A stretch of 64,000 nucleotides of DNA, taken from assembly GCA_005765155.1 (NCBI GenBank), contig VCCP01000001.1:5332001-5396000 (forward strand), written 5' to 3'. Within the stretch, counting starts at the first letter, position 1. Every line of letters starts with the position of its first letter. The notes under the pieces were generated by a model that had not been told where the DNA came from, made no database searches, and saw nothing but the letters and a program-made list of their open reading frames with translations. The DNA is from Zelopaecilomyces penicillatus (taxonomy: Eukaryota > Ascomycota > Sordariomycetes > Hypocreales > Pseudodiploosporaceae). Shown here one piece after another: positions 9,553 through 21,938 of this stretch. The position numbers were made by a program, and so were the translations under genes.

Positions 9553-10616
9553 ATGGCTGAACACGGTGTCGGTTTCGAATACCCTCCCCAGGAGGTGTCC
9601 TGGCTGCAGCGGGATGTCTTGCTATTTGCCAATTCCATCGGCTGCACCACCGAGGAGCTGCACTTCCTCTTCGTATGGCCTTTTAGCCCTGTGATTGATG
9701 CACTGAGATCTGCTGAACTAACGCCCTTGTATAGGAACTTCACCCTAACTTCGCCACCTTCCCTACCTATCCCTTGGTGCTGGGTAAGACTCGATTGCCT
9801 TAGCTCTCTGCCTTACAACGTGGAGGCTGTTGTCTTGCTAACCAATCCGGCGCAATAGCTTTCAAGGGTGCCAGCCAGGAAGTCGTAGACTTTTATGCCT
9901 CCCAAAAGGCCGTCCGAGTTCCCGGAGTGCCCGAGTTCGACCCACGTCGCAGTGTCGATGGCCAGCGCAAGATCGAGTTTGTCAAGGCTATCCCTCCCAC
10001 ATCCGCTGGCAAGAAGTTCGAGATTCGAACCAAGGTTCTCGGCGTCTACGATAAGGGCCGTCCCGGTTCCGTCATTGAGACCGAGTCTGCGCTGGTTGAC
10101 GCTGGCAATGGCGATGTCTACTCTCGCATCACCAGCAGCGGCTTCTACGTCGGACAGGGCAACTGGGGAGGACCTAAGGGCCCCGCGACCGAGAACTTCC
10201 CTCCTCCCAAGGACAAGAAGCCTGATATGGTCCTGGAGAACCAGATCACCAAGGAGGCGGCTCTGCTGTACCGCCTGAACGGCGACTACAACCCTCTCCA
10301 CGCCACCCCCGAGCCCGGTCTGAAGATGGGCTTTCCCGGTGCCATCATGCACGGACTGTACTCATGGAACTCGACCTGCCACGACCTGCTCAAGGCCCTC
10401 GGAGCCAGCAACCCGGCCAACATGAAGGAGTACCAGGCCCGTTTTGCCAGCCCCGTCATGCCTGGAGACAAGCTCATCACCAACGTCTGGCGCACCGGCG
10501 AGAAGAAGGGCGAGTGGGAGGAGATTCGTTTCGTCACTGAGGTGGAGGGAGGCAAGGTCTGCCTGAGCAATGGCCGTGCCCTTGTCAAGGTCAACGGCGA
10601 GGCGAGCAAGTTGTAA
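9553..10616 (+). CDS. Peroxisomal MaoC-like (R)-specific enoyl-CoA hydratase
   Basis: Three exons are inferred: 9553-9672, 9735-9783 and 9859-10616, with GT-AG introns of 62 and 75 nt. They give 308 residues in one frame. The splice joins restore the family segment ELHPNFATFPTYPLVL. The C-terminal half holds the hydratase 2 motif around LNGDYNPLHATPE, with the Asp and His expected to activate water, followed by GFPGAIMHGL. This corresponds to the third domain of the peroxisomal multifunctional enzyme (Fox2), here as a stand-alone double hot-dog protein. It should hydrate trans-2-enoyl-CoA to (R)-3-hydroxyacyl-CoA in beta-oxidation. The last three residues are SKL, a perfect PTS1 signal, so peroxisomal import is strongly indicated. 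Confidence 0.9.
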
Positions 10617-11117
10617 AAGCAGAGACACGAGGTTTATGTTTGTGGATGGCTCCTTGTGGCAAGATCCAACAACGGGTGCTGTAGCAACACTTTTTGATGC
10701 AATGAATTGATGTCTATATATGTCTATTATATGTAGTAAAACCACCCAAGAATGGGAAACAGATTAGTATATATGATTTTTTTGATTTCGCATGTCATGG
10801 GTTCCGCTATGTTTCAACCGTGAGATGGGTGTGACCACATAGCTTTATTCTGATTGTCTGAAGAGATGGTTAGCAAATGCTCATGATCCATTCACTGGTA
10901 TTAGTGACCTACCCCCCCGTAAACAGCGCTGCCTCCACCAAAAACGACAGCACTATAGGCGTCAAATCCCAAACTGCCCACTGCAGGCTGTCTGAGCCCT
11001 CTCACCCAATTCAACCAGCTTTGCACCAACCCACAAGCCTTGCTGCGATGGGCCATCATCACAACATTATGCTGCCGCTTTTATGACGACTAGACCACTC
11101 CCTTTGATACTTTAACT
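10617..11117. other. Intergenic between the MaoC and TBCE genes
   Basis: AT-rich 3' UTR sequence followed by a short promoter; nothing else is recognisable. Confidence 0.5.
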
Positions 11118-13007
11118 ATGACGCAGGCGAATCACCTTGGGCAGCGGATGTCCTACGATGGCGCTCTTTGCACAGTCCGCTACATCGGTGAGGTTGCAGG
11201 CACCACAGGCACCTGGCTAGGAGTCGAATGGGATGATTCAACCCGTGGTAAACACGACGGCTCGCACAAGGGTGTGCGATACTTCAAGTGTAAGTCCCCT
11301 CTCCTGTTGAACCAAATTCCTCTTTTGCTGAGAAAGTTTCATAGGCATCTCCAAATCTCCAACTGCGGCGTCCCTCATCCGCCCAACCCGCCCCGCAGAC
11401 CGACCCCAAAGCTTCATCGCTGCTCTCCTTGAGAAGTATGTAGGAGACCCTCCCGGAGCTAGCGATGGCAAGCCGGAGGCCCAGATTGTCATCTCAGGCA
11501 AGGTTGCCGAAGAGATGGGCTTTCAAAAGATCTGGCAGAAGCAGTCCCAGGTCAAGGAACTCAAGGTTGCCATACTCGACGACATGAGGGTTGCCACTGC
11601 GACTCATAGCGGCGCGGCAAGCATTACTGAGACTTGTCCCAAAATCATTCACCTAGATCTGAGCAGGAATTTGTTTGAGACTCTTGGCCCTGTTGTTGAG
11701 ATTTGCCGTAATTTGCCGGCTCTGAAAAAGCTGGGTATCAAGTGTGTTATGTCTCCTCCACCAGAATCTACGTGTCTGACAACCCCCGGGTTTTGCGGTT
11801 TAAAAAGTCCTGGTTAGCTGACATGACATGGCTGTCTTGAAGTTCAAATAGGTTTCAACATGTCTTGACTGATGAAGCTCTCGATGGTGCTGAATCGGCT
11901 TTTCGAGGGGTGGAGGAGCTGGCATTGGGAGGAACACTGCTCAGCTGGGAGGAGCTGCGTCATATCGCAGGCAAGTTTCAATCTTTGACAACTCTTAGTA
12001 TGGGAACGAACCAGCTATCAAGTCTTCCATTGATCGACTACGGCAATCTTTCTGCAACTCTGACGTCTATCAACCTGGAGTTCAATGACTTTACATCGTT
12101 GGCCGAACTTGGGAGTCTGACTGGACTCAAGGTTCTTCGAAACCTCCACCTTAAGGGAAACAGCATCTCGACAGTGGGTGAAATGGATTCTACAGCCCCA
12201 GTCTTCTCGTCAACTTTACAGTACCTCGACCTGTCGTACAATAGGGTGGAGAGCTGGTCCTTCATTGATCAGCTGCCTATTCATTTCCCAGGCCTCACTG
12301 GATTACGAATATCCCATAACCCTGTCTACGACTTCCAGGCAGCAGACGGCAACGCGCCATCTTCAGAAGAGTCATACATGTTCACAATCGCCCGCATCTC
12401 CGAGCTCAAATCCCTCAACTTCGCACACATCAACAATGCAGACCGGACAAACGCAGAGATGTTTTACCTATCCCGCATCGCTAAGCAGCTGGCTACAGTA
12501 CCTGCCGCTGCCGCGCATACTATTTTGGCTGAGCACCCTCGCTATGCAGAGCTGTGTGATATTTACGGCGAGCCGGATGTGATTCGTAGACAAGAAACCA
12601 ACCCCTCGTTTCTCGAGGCGCGGCTCATCACTTCAGAGTTTCATTACGGAGAAAGCGGGAGCAAGACCGCAAAAATTCCCAAATCCTTTGATATATATGC
12701 CGTAAAAAGCATCGTGGGTAAACTGTTTAGTTTGCCTCCATTGCAGCTTCGCTTGGTTTGGGAGACTGGTGAGTGGGACCCGGTCGCAGGATCGGATGAG
12801 AGAGACGGCGATAGTGATGATGAAGACAATGAAATCCCGATGGAAGTACAGGGTGAAGGAACTCTCGAGAATGTTGATTTCAAAGAAAAGACAGGACGAT
12901 GGATCAAAAGGGAGGTTGAGCTTACTGATGGCCCGAAGCAGTTAGGTTATTGTGTTGATGGGTTGGATGTCAAGATCAGAGTCGAAACGGCCAATCAATC
13001 AAGCTAG
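11118..13007 (+). CDS. PAC2: Tubulin-specific chaperone E (tubulin folding cofactor E)
   Basis: Exons are inferred at 11118-11289, 11345-11741 and 11852-13007 and total 574 residues in frame. An N-terminal CAP-Gly domain (about residues 8-58) includes GTWLGVEWDD and the diagnostic GKHDGS. It is followed by a linker of the IRPTRPADRPQSF type and leucine-rich repeats (about 150-380: LDLSRNLFETL, INLEFNDFTSL, LDLSYNRVESW). The C-terminal region is ubiquitin-like and has an acidic insert. This order of domains is specific to TBCE (yeast Pac2). TBCE binds alpha-tubulin and, with cofactors C and D, assembles alpha/beta heterodimers in the cytosol. Donor choice at 11742 is set by the reading frame, because a nearby GTATCA would introduce a stop. 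Confidence 0.93.
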
Positions 13008-13556
13008 AAACATTACAGCAATCCTACCGATCAAAATCCTTCTAAACCTCCCGAGATTTGACCGGCCCTGCTAAAGAGTTGGGGTAAGTTCAATTGTCGG
13101 ACAACACAATTCTAAACTCCGGACCAGGTCGTAAAGCCGTTCTGACGCCGCAGTGGCGCCAATGACGTTGTGGCGACAAAGACCTCTCTTGCCAGCACTA
13201 GCTCTCGTAAAACGAACAAACTTGGGTTGATTAATTTTCATCCCACTGGAATGGGTAGCAAACTCCGAAACCCCGCTCATGATACACTGTTTGACAACAA
13301 ACTGCGGTGGGATGGATGGGTCGGATTAAGGGCACGAGAGAATTCTATAAACCCGATGATTACAACTTACAAGCAACAAAGAGGCAATGTTGTGAAGACA
13401 AATATCGTCTCAAGAGCAACTGAGTATAAATATGAGATGGACTCTCCGTAGATGAATAGATTGATCAGAGCAAACTGCAGCAATCTTCAGTGACCATACC
13501 GAACAACCCTTCAATAACCCAATTACTAGCAAAAGGAGCAACCTCTCTTCTTAACA
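13008..13556. other. Intergenic, TBCE 3' UTR and aldo-keto reductase promoter
   Basis: No gene is seen. The sequence directly before 13557 is AC-rich, like a 5' leader. Confidence 0.5.
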
Positions 13557-14685
13557 ATGCCTCAGATTCTTGGAAAAGCTGTTGGTCCCATTGGATTTGG
13601 TCTCATGGGTAAGCTATCATCATCTCCTCCAAGCTGTTATAAAACTGAAGTTCGGGAGGGGGGATTAATCAAATGTATAGGATTCACTTGGCGGCCTCAA
13701 CCTCCTCCCTTAGAACAGGCCATTGCCACCTTGAAAGCAGCTGTTGACAGTGGCTGCACGCTTTGGAATGGCGGCGAGTTCTACGGCACCCCGGAATATA
13801 ACAGCATGACTCTACTCAGACATTACTTCACTAAATATCCGGAAGATGCAGACAAAGTAGTCCTTATTATCAAGGGTGGAATGAATCTCACGACACATCG
13901 TGCAGAGGGATCTCCCGAAGGAGTTCGGCGCTCACTCGACAACATTATCAACCAGCTTGGGGGCACCAAAAAGTTGGATCTCTTTAGCTACGCAAGGCGA
14001 GATGCAGGAGTTCCCCTTGAGGTTACCTTTGGCACCATCCAGAAGGAGTACATAAACACGGGAAAGCTTGGTGGCATCTCCCTGTCCGAGTGTCGAGCTG
14101 AGACAATTCATGAAGCCGCCAAACATGCAAAGATTATTACCGCTGAGGTTGAGCTTAGCTTGTTTTCGCCCAATATCCTTACGAATGGCGTCGCTGCTGC
14201 CTGCGGGCAGTACGACATTCCTATTACTGCATACTCTCCAATTGGACGAGGAGTGAGTCCATCCCACGCAATCTCATTGTGCCTTACATCAATCAAGTAG
14301 CTAACAATTCACGAAAAAGATGCTCTCGGGACAGTTCAAGAATGTTGCACAGGTTCAGGAAAAAGGATTCATAGCTTCGTTCCCGCGGTTTCAGGGCGAC
14401 GCATTCGAGCACAATTTGAAGCTGGTGAGGCAGGTTGAGACTTTGGCTGAGCAGAAAGGTTGCACTGCTGCACAGCTTGCCATTGGATGGGTACAAGGTC
14501 AGAGCAAGCACCCGGGGCTCCCGACTATAATACCTATCCCTGGCGCGACTACTGTCAGCCGTGTAGAGGAGAACGCCAACCTAGTCAGTATAGCAGAGGA
14601 TGAGTTCAAGACGATCGACGACATGGTTAAGAACTTCGAGGTCGCTGGCGGACGGTACCCTGAGCATTCGCCTGTTGAGACATGA
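13557..14685 (+). CDS. Aldo-keto reductase, pyridoxal reductase-like
   Basis: Exons are inferred at 13557-13608, 13681-14252 and 14320-14685 and give 329 residues. The first splice rebuilds GLMGFTWRPQPPP near the N-terminus, as in fungal and plant PLR1-type enzymes. The active-site Tyr lies in NGGEFYGTPEYNS and the Lys in VVLIIKGG. The position usually filled by the catalytic His is replaced within LFSYARRD, as is normal for this subgroup. C-terminal NADPH-binding features are IPIPGATTVSRVEEN. The family reduces pyridoxal to pyridoxine with NADPH and is cytosolic. Related enzymes act on other aldehydes, so the substrate is an inference. Confidence 0.88.
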
Positions 14686-15407
14686 AGAAAGGTGTACGTA
14701 AGTATAGATCTGAAGCTAGAGAAATAATAAATAGCTGGTGTCTGTTAGTTAATTATACTTGGAATTGAAACTCAGAAAACCAATAATCAACAGTTGAAAC
14801 TTGCGTGAATCAGGAAAAAAAAGTATCCACAGGAGGCCAAAAAGGCCTTTAAGCATTGCAGAATTCATAGTAAAATGAATAACATCTTGCACGCGGCGAG
14901 CATTGCGTAATGGAAGAAGATCTGTTACTCACCATGATCTGAGGTAATGAATCAATGGCCACATGTTTGCAGTGAGATCGGCATTGCGCTACTAGCGTGA
15001 GATTGAGACCCTTTCCGGCGTTTGCGCGAAGCAGCATCAATGATTCACATCGTGAGCAAGATCAACAGTGGTTGGAGGTATGTGAGGAACCATGGATGGG
15101 AAAGAAATCTAAAGCTAAATTTATGCTGAGAGTTCACCCACGTGACGCGACCAGGGGTCCACTCCCCACTGGAACCTCCACCCCCTGCCAAAATAAGAGC
15201 GATGATGGTGGCAGCTCATGTTGTCGATCCTGGATGCTTGCGACGAATATATGATATGCTATCTTTGAGCCGCATTACAGTTTCTGAAGAAGCTCCAAAT
15301 ACTTGGTATTTCTCAAACGGGGTATACAGAATAAGCGACATGGCTAATTAAAGTACATTTGAATGCTCCCAGAGTTGTCGGAAGAGTACTACATTGACAA
15401 AGAGCGC
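14686..15407. other. Convergent intergenic region
   Basis: This lies between the 3' ends of the reductase (plus) and the dynein chain (minus). No gene is supportable. Confidence 0.5.
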
Positions 15408-17569
15408 TTAAACAATCATGGCACCGTTCAACCCAACTTCTTCCACTCGATTGACCAGCTTTTTGACATTGGTCCACTCCTCGTTCTTCAGTCCTTCCTT
15501 GCCACCCAAGCCGCTGGCCACCTCGAAAATCGTCAGTGTTCCATCAATACCACCAGTTGCAAGTCGTTTTCCCTCATTTGGCTCCCAGGCTAGCTTGTTT
15601 AGACTCTTCGATAGCATGGTCCTGCCATCTTGGCGAGAGCTCGGCGAGATTCGCGAGATTGGCTCCTCAGTCTCCACAGCAATGTCCCATAACTCAAGCC
15701 AGCCAGCTCCATCAACAAGGGCAAAGATGCTGGGCTTGATTGGCGACCACTTGACGTCATAGACAACATCTTCTCTGACAAAATCGATTAATGGAGTAAT
15801 CTCGCCATCTCCATTTCCTGTGGTCGATGTGGCCGCAGGCGCGCGAACTTTCCAAAGCTTTACACTCCAGTCAAGAGATGCTGAAATAGCCAAATCCCCG
15901 AGATCGACAGGGCCTCGGGCCGGATGGAAATCAACAGACATAACAGGTGCCGTGTGACCCTTGTAACTGATCTTCTTATCCACGCCTGCCTTTGCTCCCG
16001 CGCGGTCGTATCTGTGGCAAGGAAATATGGTACCTTCCTCGCTGCCGACAAGAAAGAATGTGGGGTCTGTTTGCGGAAATGACATGCATGTAGGGCTGAC
16101 ATCTTCCACCACGACTTTGGCCTGGCTCGGGTTCTTTAGCTCGAGAAGCTCTTGCGGTTGTGCAAAGACATCCATGCTCCAGCCACACACCACGCCGTCT
16201 GTTGAACAGGACATGATGTTGTTGGCATTCTGTGTTCCCACAATATCAACTGAGTAGATTGGGTGAGTGTGCCCATAACCTGTCAAAGGAGTCTTCTGCA
16301 CAGGCGCCGATTTAGCTCTTGTGTCCCACAATAAGACCTGTCCACTGTAAGATCCACCAACTATGAGATTTGGATGGTAAGGTGAGAATTTGGCTGTTAG
16401 GATGTCTGATTGTGCCGTGAATATGTATTCAGGGCGATCGTGCATGTGGGTGTTCCAAACCAGAACGATGCCATCGGGTTCGTGAGGCGCGGTTGGATTT
16501 TTGGTGTAAGACGCCAATACCAGCTCACTAAACTTTGGTGAGAAGTCGATGCCGCTGATCATTCGTTTTTTGGACCAACGCTCATCAAAAAATTGTGCCA
16601 CCTCCTTTATTCTGTGAGGGCCTCGCCCCCCAGTGTTGCCGGTCTCAACATCCTCATCATCTAGGTCTTTGCCCTGCAAGGCGTAGTCGGTAAGGATATC
16701 ATAGGTTTCTTGATCGAGAGCCCTCTCGATGACTTTGGTTGACTGCTCAAGAAAATCGACAAATTCATCAGACTGTTTCACAGCTTGCAACTCTTCCGCA
16801 GTAAGCATTCTGGGAAAATTTGTAGTTGAAAGAGGAAGGGAAGAGCCGGCACCCTCTGTGAGTAGCTCTTTGTGTGCTTTCAGTTCTTCCTCAACCTCCT
16901 CCCTAATCTTTTGTCTTAATTCCTCCTCTCTGTCCCTCTCTCTCCGGCTTAGCCGTTTGCCAGGCGTAGCATTTGGTGCAAAGACATCGTCTCCATCTGA
17001 AAGAGTGGAAACGGCTCTTGGTCTGATTGGTGATGTCCATTCATCTGCTGTCTGAACGCCCTTGCTGTAGGAAAATACTTCCTTTACTGGGGATGGCGGG
17101 CATTCGTAAACGGTCGTCAGGGGTACAGTGCTGAGGCTCGGCGGTGGAGGAGGGGGGGCTGTTGACTGTGCATTCGACACAGTGGCATATTCGGATGTCT
17201 CGTTGCTTAACTCTCCAGCACTCAGCACACTGTTTGGCCGACTTCCTCGAGGGGCGGGCGATCCGCGTGCTGCTGGTGATCCAGCACCTCCTGTAACGGT
17301 AGAACCTGGTCTGCTTTCGCCAACCAAGCTGTTGATCAATGATTCGATTTCACGACGGTTGTCGGCTCGTCCAGGAGTAGGTGATATCAACTGCGCCGGT
17401 CCAGAGATTAGCGGCTGTGTAACTAAAGTAGAATTCCGAGACCAACATCACTCGGGCTCCCTATGCTCGGACGGCCGACGGTTGCATGGCTAGCTCGGAG
17501 CTCCCTCTGCCGCTTTAGTTCTGCTAGCTTTGCTTTCTTTGCAAGAATCTCATCTCGACGTTGCTGCAT
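15408..17569 (-). CDS. Cytoplasmic dynein intermediate chain
   Basis: Exon 1 is 17447-17569 and exon 2 is 15408 to about 17390, separated by an intron of about 56 nt whose exact ends are uncertain. The protein is about 701 residues. The start MQQRRDEILAKKAKLAELKRQREL is the basic coiled coil that binds p150-Glued in dynactin. A Ser-rich region and the signature SPTPGRADNRREIESLINSLVG follow. KGVQT at about 151-155 resembles the LC8 light-chain site. The second half is a WD40 propeller (VSVDFHP, SASLDWSVKLWKV, ATGGIDGTLTIFEV). The protein scaffolds light chains and links cargo to the dynein motor. An upstream in-frame ATG at 17668 is possible but gives a sequence unlike the family, so I chose 17569. 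Confidence 0.93.
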
Positions 17570-18200
17570 CGTGATCGTCCCCCCGTCCCATCGCGGGGCG
17601 CGACAATAGTTGAGGTGTTGGGCCTCAAAGGCGAAGCGGGACCTAGCAAGTGGCGGCGAAGTCCACAACTATACCAGTAGACGTTGCTAGACAATGGAGG
17701 TCTGTACAGGTTACAACAAAAGTAGGTGTATAACCAGTGTTACCTGAAGAGGGAGCAGATGAGGGAGCAGCTCGAAGCCAGCGAGATGGTCAATTATATG
17801 CCTGGCGAATGGTATCTGCTAGAAGATGATTGATTGCAAGCAAACAGAAATGCGAGTGCGCTTCACTGCCAATTACCTCCTCCATTAGCGCACGGTGCCT
17901 GACGCCAGACGCAAGCGTTGTGTTCTGAACTGTCTGTCTACCCCTGCACGTGACTTTTCTTGGGCCAGGGGCGGATGTGAGGAGGAGCCAGCTTGGCCGA
18001 GCTACCAGAGGTGGGTAGGCTCCTCTGGAAAAACTGCGACTTTTCCCGAGGAACATCGCAAAACCTGATCCCGTTGACGCAACAATTCCCTCGAGCGACT
18101 TCGACACGGCCCATTGACATCAATTGTCGGCTTCCGCCTTTCGCCCGCACTCGTTCGATTCTCATCACAACCGCCGTCCGCTGCGCGATTAATTTTCATA
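17570..18200. promoter_or_regulatory. Divergent promoter between the dynein chain and ATP synthase subunit e
   Basis: About 630 bases separate two divergent starts. No further gene is seen. A short pyrimidine-rich leader precedes the ATG at 18201. Confidence 0.45.
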
Positions 18201-18709
18201 ATGGCGTCAACAGGTGTTAATGTACGTTTTGAGACGGCTCATATTTGCACGTGGACCAACCGTACGATTTGATTATCGTCAACGTTGTTATTGCCATTGC
18301 CATCTGCAGCTATATTTATCAAACGACTCGAGACTGATAGAATGCATTACAGGTCCTCCGGTGGTCTGCCCTCGCCGTCGGCGCGTTCTACGGCTTCTCC
18401 CACCAGCGAACGATAACCACAACGCAAAAGGCCCAGCATGCCCAGCAGCAGTATGAGCACAAGCAGAAGCTGATAAGCCAAGCGAAGGCGGAGTTTGCAA
18501 AGCAGAAGAACCCAGCTGCGGCATCATCAGACGATGGTACGTGTCCAATAACTACAGCCTTCCGCGCACTGCCCCTCTCATCAGCGTGGGCTCAGAATAT
18601 GCCATAATGTGAATCCCGACTAACTCAGGCTCCAGTGGTCACTGATGTCGAGAGCCCGAAGTTTGACCTCGAGAAGTACCTGGAGAAGGTCGCCAAGCAG
18701 AGCCCATAA
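18201..18709 (+). CDS. TIM11: Mitochondrial F1Fo-ATP synthase subunit e
   Basis: Three exons (18201-18221, 18353-18536, 18636-18709) encode 92 residues. The first exon has only seven codons. The N-terminal membrane segment contains LRWSALAVGAFYGFSH, whose GxxxG (GAFYG) is the conserved dimerisation motif of subunit e. It is followed by a basic, glutamine-rich helix and ends at KFDLEKYLEKVAKQSP. Subunit e sits in the inner membrane with subunit g and promotes ATP synthase dimers, which shape cristae. Length and motif agree with the family. The acceptor for exon 3 is the second AG (CTCCAG), because the first would lead to a stop. Confidence 0.92.
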
Positions 18710-19423
18710 ATTATGGTCCAGTCAAAGGGAGGAAGAAGCAGGGAGTGCCATGCGGAATTGCTGGCAGGTGGACAGGTCTGCTCATCATGGGAATTCCAAG
18801 CCTTGCAAGGCGTAACATGGTCCCATCACACAGGAAGCAGTGTATACTTGAACTTACACATGGCGCTACTGCATAGAGGTTTCCTTAAGTCCTTGTTTAC
18901 TCAAAATGTACAGGTGTAAAATACACGCAATTTTAGACGATTTTCTATTGAAGACATGTGATGAGGGAAAAACTGTGTCTGGTTTTAATACAATCTCAGG
19001 CCGTGGTGCCTATCCCAATGGTCATTGGGCTCCAAACATATAGCTACCTTTTTCTTCTCATAGATATGGACAAAGGGATTCCCTTTCGCGCATACTTAAT
19101 GAGATATGTTATAATTATTTTGCATCTTTGTGCTGAACGATATGAGATGAACTACATGATGAGAGCATCGACTCACTTTTAGCTGCGACATCGAACTCAT
19201 TATTCGGTCAGCGGCTGGGCCTCGTTGATGTCAGTGGATGAGACAGAAACTTGGCCGGGAAAACGCCGGCATCTGTACAATTAGAGCCCCACTTTGCTTG
19301 GCATTGTGTACCTAAGTTGCTAAAGCTCCAAGCTGTCCTCACCTCGCCAGGAGATCGTGTCTGCGATTTCGAGAACCTCCAGTTAATTCACTTCCGGGTA
19401 TCCATCGCCGACCCGTGGCTACA
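18710..19423. other. Intergenic between the subunit e and STT3 genes
   Basis: No gene is supportable. It probably contains the 3' UTR of subunit e and the STT3 promoter. Confidence 0.5.
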
Positions 19424-21938
19424 ATGTTGGCGACTCAATCACCAGGCCCTGGCCTGGACGTCAGGACCAAAAGCACAACAAGAGCACTGCTTCGGGTTAT
19501 CATCCTCCTTTTCATCGCTGCGGCTGCTATTGCGAGTCGTCTCTTCTCCGTGATTCGTATGTGCCGTCCCACTATCTGAGAGCAAACGACGACTGCAACA
19601 ACGTCAGCGGCAATTTGAGTAGGAAATATTGGAGCTGACACAATTGACATAGGATTCGAAAGCATTATTCACGAATGTTAGTTGAATTGAAACTGGGTAT
19701 GATGCTTGTCATCGCATGCTGACAACTGTTCCAGTCGATCCCTGGTTCAACTTCCGAGCAACCAAGTACCTCGTCGCGAATGGCTTCTACAAGTTTTGGG
19801 ATTGGTTTGACGACCGAACATGGCATCCCCTTGGCCGCGTTACTGGCGGCACATTGTATCCTGGGCTGATGGTTACGAGCGGCGCCATCTACCATGCTCT
19901 CCGCGCCATGACCATTCCTGTTGATATTCGCAACATCTGCGTTCTCCTTGCGCCAGCCTTTTCCGGCTTGACGGCATTTGCATCCTACCTTCTTACCAAT
20001 GAAATGACGACGTCCCCCTCAGCGGGTCTTCTCGCGGCCGCATTCATGGGCATTGCGCCAGGATATATCTCGAGATCGGTTGCAGGCAGCTATGACAATG
20101 AGGCTATTGCAATTTTCCTGCTTGTCTTCACATTCTACCTGTGGATCAAGGCGTTGAAGCTTGGATCTATGCTCTGGGGCGCGCTCTGTGCGCTCTTCTA
20201 CGGATACATGGTGGCATCATGGGGTGGCTACGCTTTCATCACATGTCTCCTCCCAATGCACGCGTTTGTCCTAATCTGCATGGGAAGATATAGCAGACGT
20301 CTCTATGTCAGCTATACCACCTGGTATGCCTTGGGAACACTTGCTAGCATGCAGATTCCGTTTGTTGGCTTTCTGCCTGTCAAGACTAGCGAGCATATGC
20401 CCGCTTTAGGTATGTAATCATCGTCTCTCCTATAGGCTCTTGTTGTTAACATGGCTCGAAAAAGGTATTTTCGGGTTTGTCCAATTGATCGGCTTTATTC
20501 AGTATGTGCGATCTGCCATTTCTGGACGACAGTTTCAAACCTTCCTTGCAACGGTCGTCATTGGAACCTTCATCATTAGCTTGGCAGGTCTGGTCGGCTT
20601 GACCTCATTGGGCTATATTGCCCCATGGAACGGCCGTTTCTACTCTCTGTGGGACACCAGCTATGCCAAGATCCATATCCCAATCATTGCCTCTGTGTCG
20701 GAGCATCAGCCGACTGCCTGGCCCGCCTTTTTCTTTGACTTGAACATGCTTGTGTGGCTGTTCCCTGCCGGCGTTTACTTGTGCTTCCAAGATCTCAGGG
20801 ACGAGCATGTCTTCGTTGTCGTATATGCTCTCTTCGGCAGCTATTTCGCAGGCGTCATGGTACGACTGATGCTTACATTGACACCCATTGTCTGCGTTGC
20901 TGCTGCTATTGCAGCTTCACAGATTCTTGACACATATCTAGCCATCAAGACCCCTACGTCTCCTGAGGAACAAGAGACGTCCGATGCCGCACCTAAGAAG
21001 GCACCCAAGCCTACTGGCCTGCGAGGTAGCGAGAAGCCGAACGTTGGCATTCACAGCTTCATGTCGAAGATTGTGATCACTGGATCCATGACCGTGTACC
21101 TTTTGATGTTCGTTACCCATTGTACTTGGGTGACTTCCAACGCGTACTCTTCACCATCCGTGGTTCTTGCTAGTCGGATGCCTGACGGATCTCAGCATAT
21201 CATTGATGATTATCGAGAGGCTTATCAATGGCTACGTCAAAACACCAAGGAGGATGCCAAGATTATGTCCTGGTGGGACTATGGTTATCAGATCGGTGGC
21301 ATGGCTGACAGACCTACATTGGTTGACAACAACACCTGGAATAACACCCACATTGCAACTGTTGGCAAGGCAATGAGCTCAAAAGAAGAGGTCAGCTACC
21401 CAATCATGCGACAGCATGAAGTTGACTACGTGCTCATTGTGTTTGGCGGGTTGCTGGGATACTCTGGTGATGATATCAACAAGTTTTTGTGGATGGTTCG
21501 TATTGCGGAAGGTATCTGGCCTGATGAGGTCAAGGAGCGTAACTTCTTTACGGAGCGTGGTGAGTACAGGGTCGATGAGGGTGCTACTGATACGATGAAG
21601 AACAGCTTGATGTAAGTTTTTTTTGCGATTCTCCGATCGGCGAGATCCATGTCTAACAACCTCACAGGTACAAGATGTCCTACTACAACTATCACACTTT
21701 GTTCCCCGCTGGCCAGGCTGCTGACCGGGTGCGAAATGTCCGTCTTCCCGATCAGGGACCAACACTTAACACCCTCGATGAGGCTTTCACAAGTGAGAAC
21801 TGGATCATTCGCATCTACAAGGTCAAGGACCTGGACAATGTGGGTCGTGACCACGCTGCCGCTGCTGCGTTTGCTCGCGGTCAGAAGAAGAAGAAGGCAA
21901 TCAAGAAGAGAGGGGCTCGTGTTCTTCGAGTGGATTAG
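19424..21938 (+). CDS. STT3: Oligosaccharyltransferase catalytic subunit STT3
   Basis: Five exons (19424-19556, 19653-19676, 19735-20409, 20465-21611, 21668-21938) give 749 residues. Exon 2 is only 24 nt. It supplies RFESIIHE, which joins the first membrane helix to FDPWFNFRATKYL with its acidic catalytic residue. Many membrane helices follow, then the lumenal domain with the signature WWDYGYQI and NNTWNNTHIATVGKAMSS, which binds the acceptor sequon. The C-terminus is basic (KKKKAIKKRGARVLRVD). STT3 transfers the preassembled Glc3Man9GlcNAc2 glycan from dolichol to Asn-X-Ser/Thr in the ER and is essential. Length and motifs match the fungal family throughout. Confidence 0.96.
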
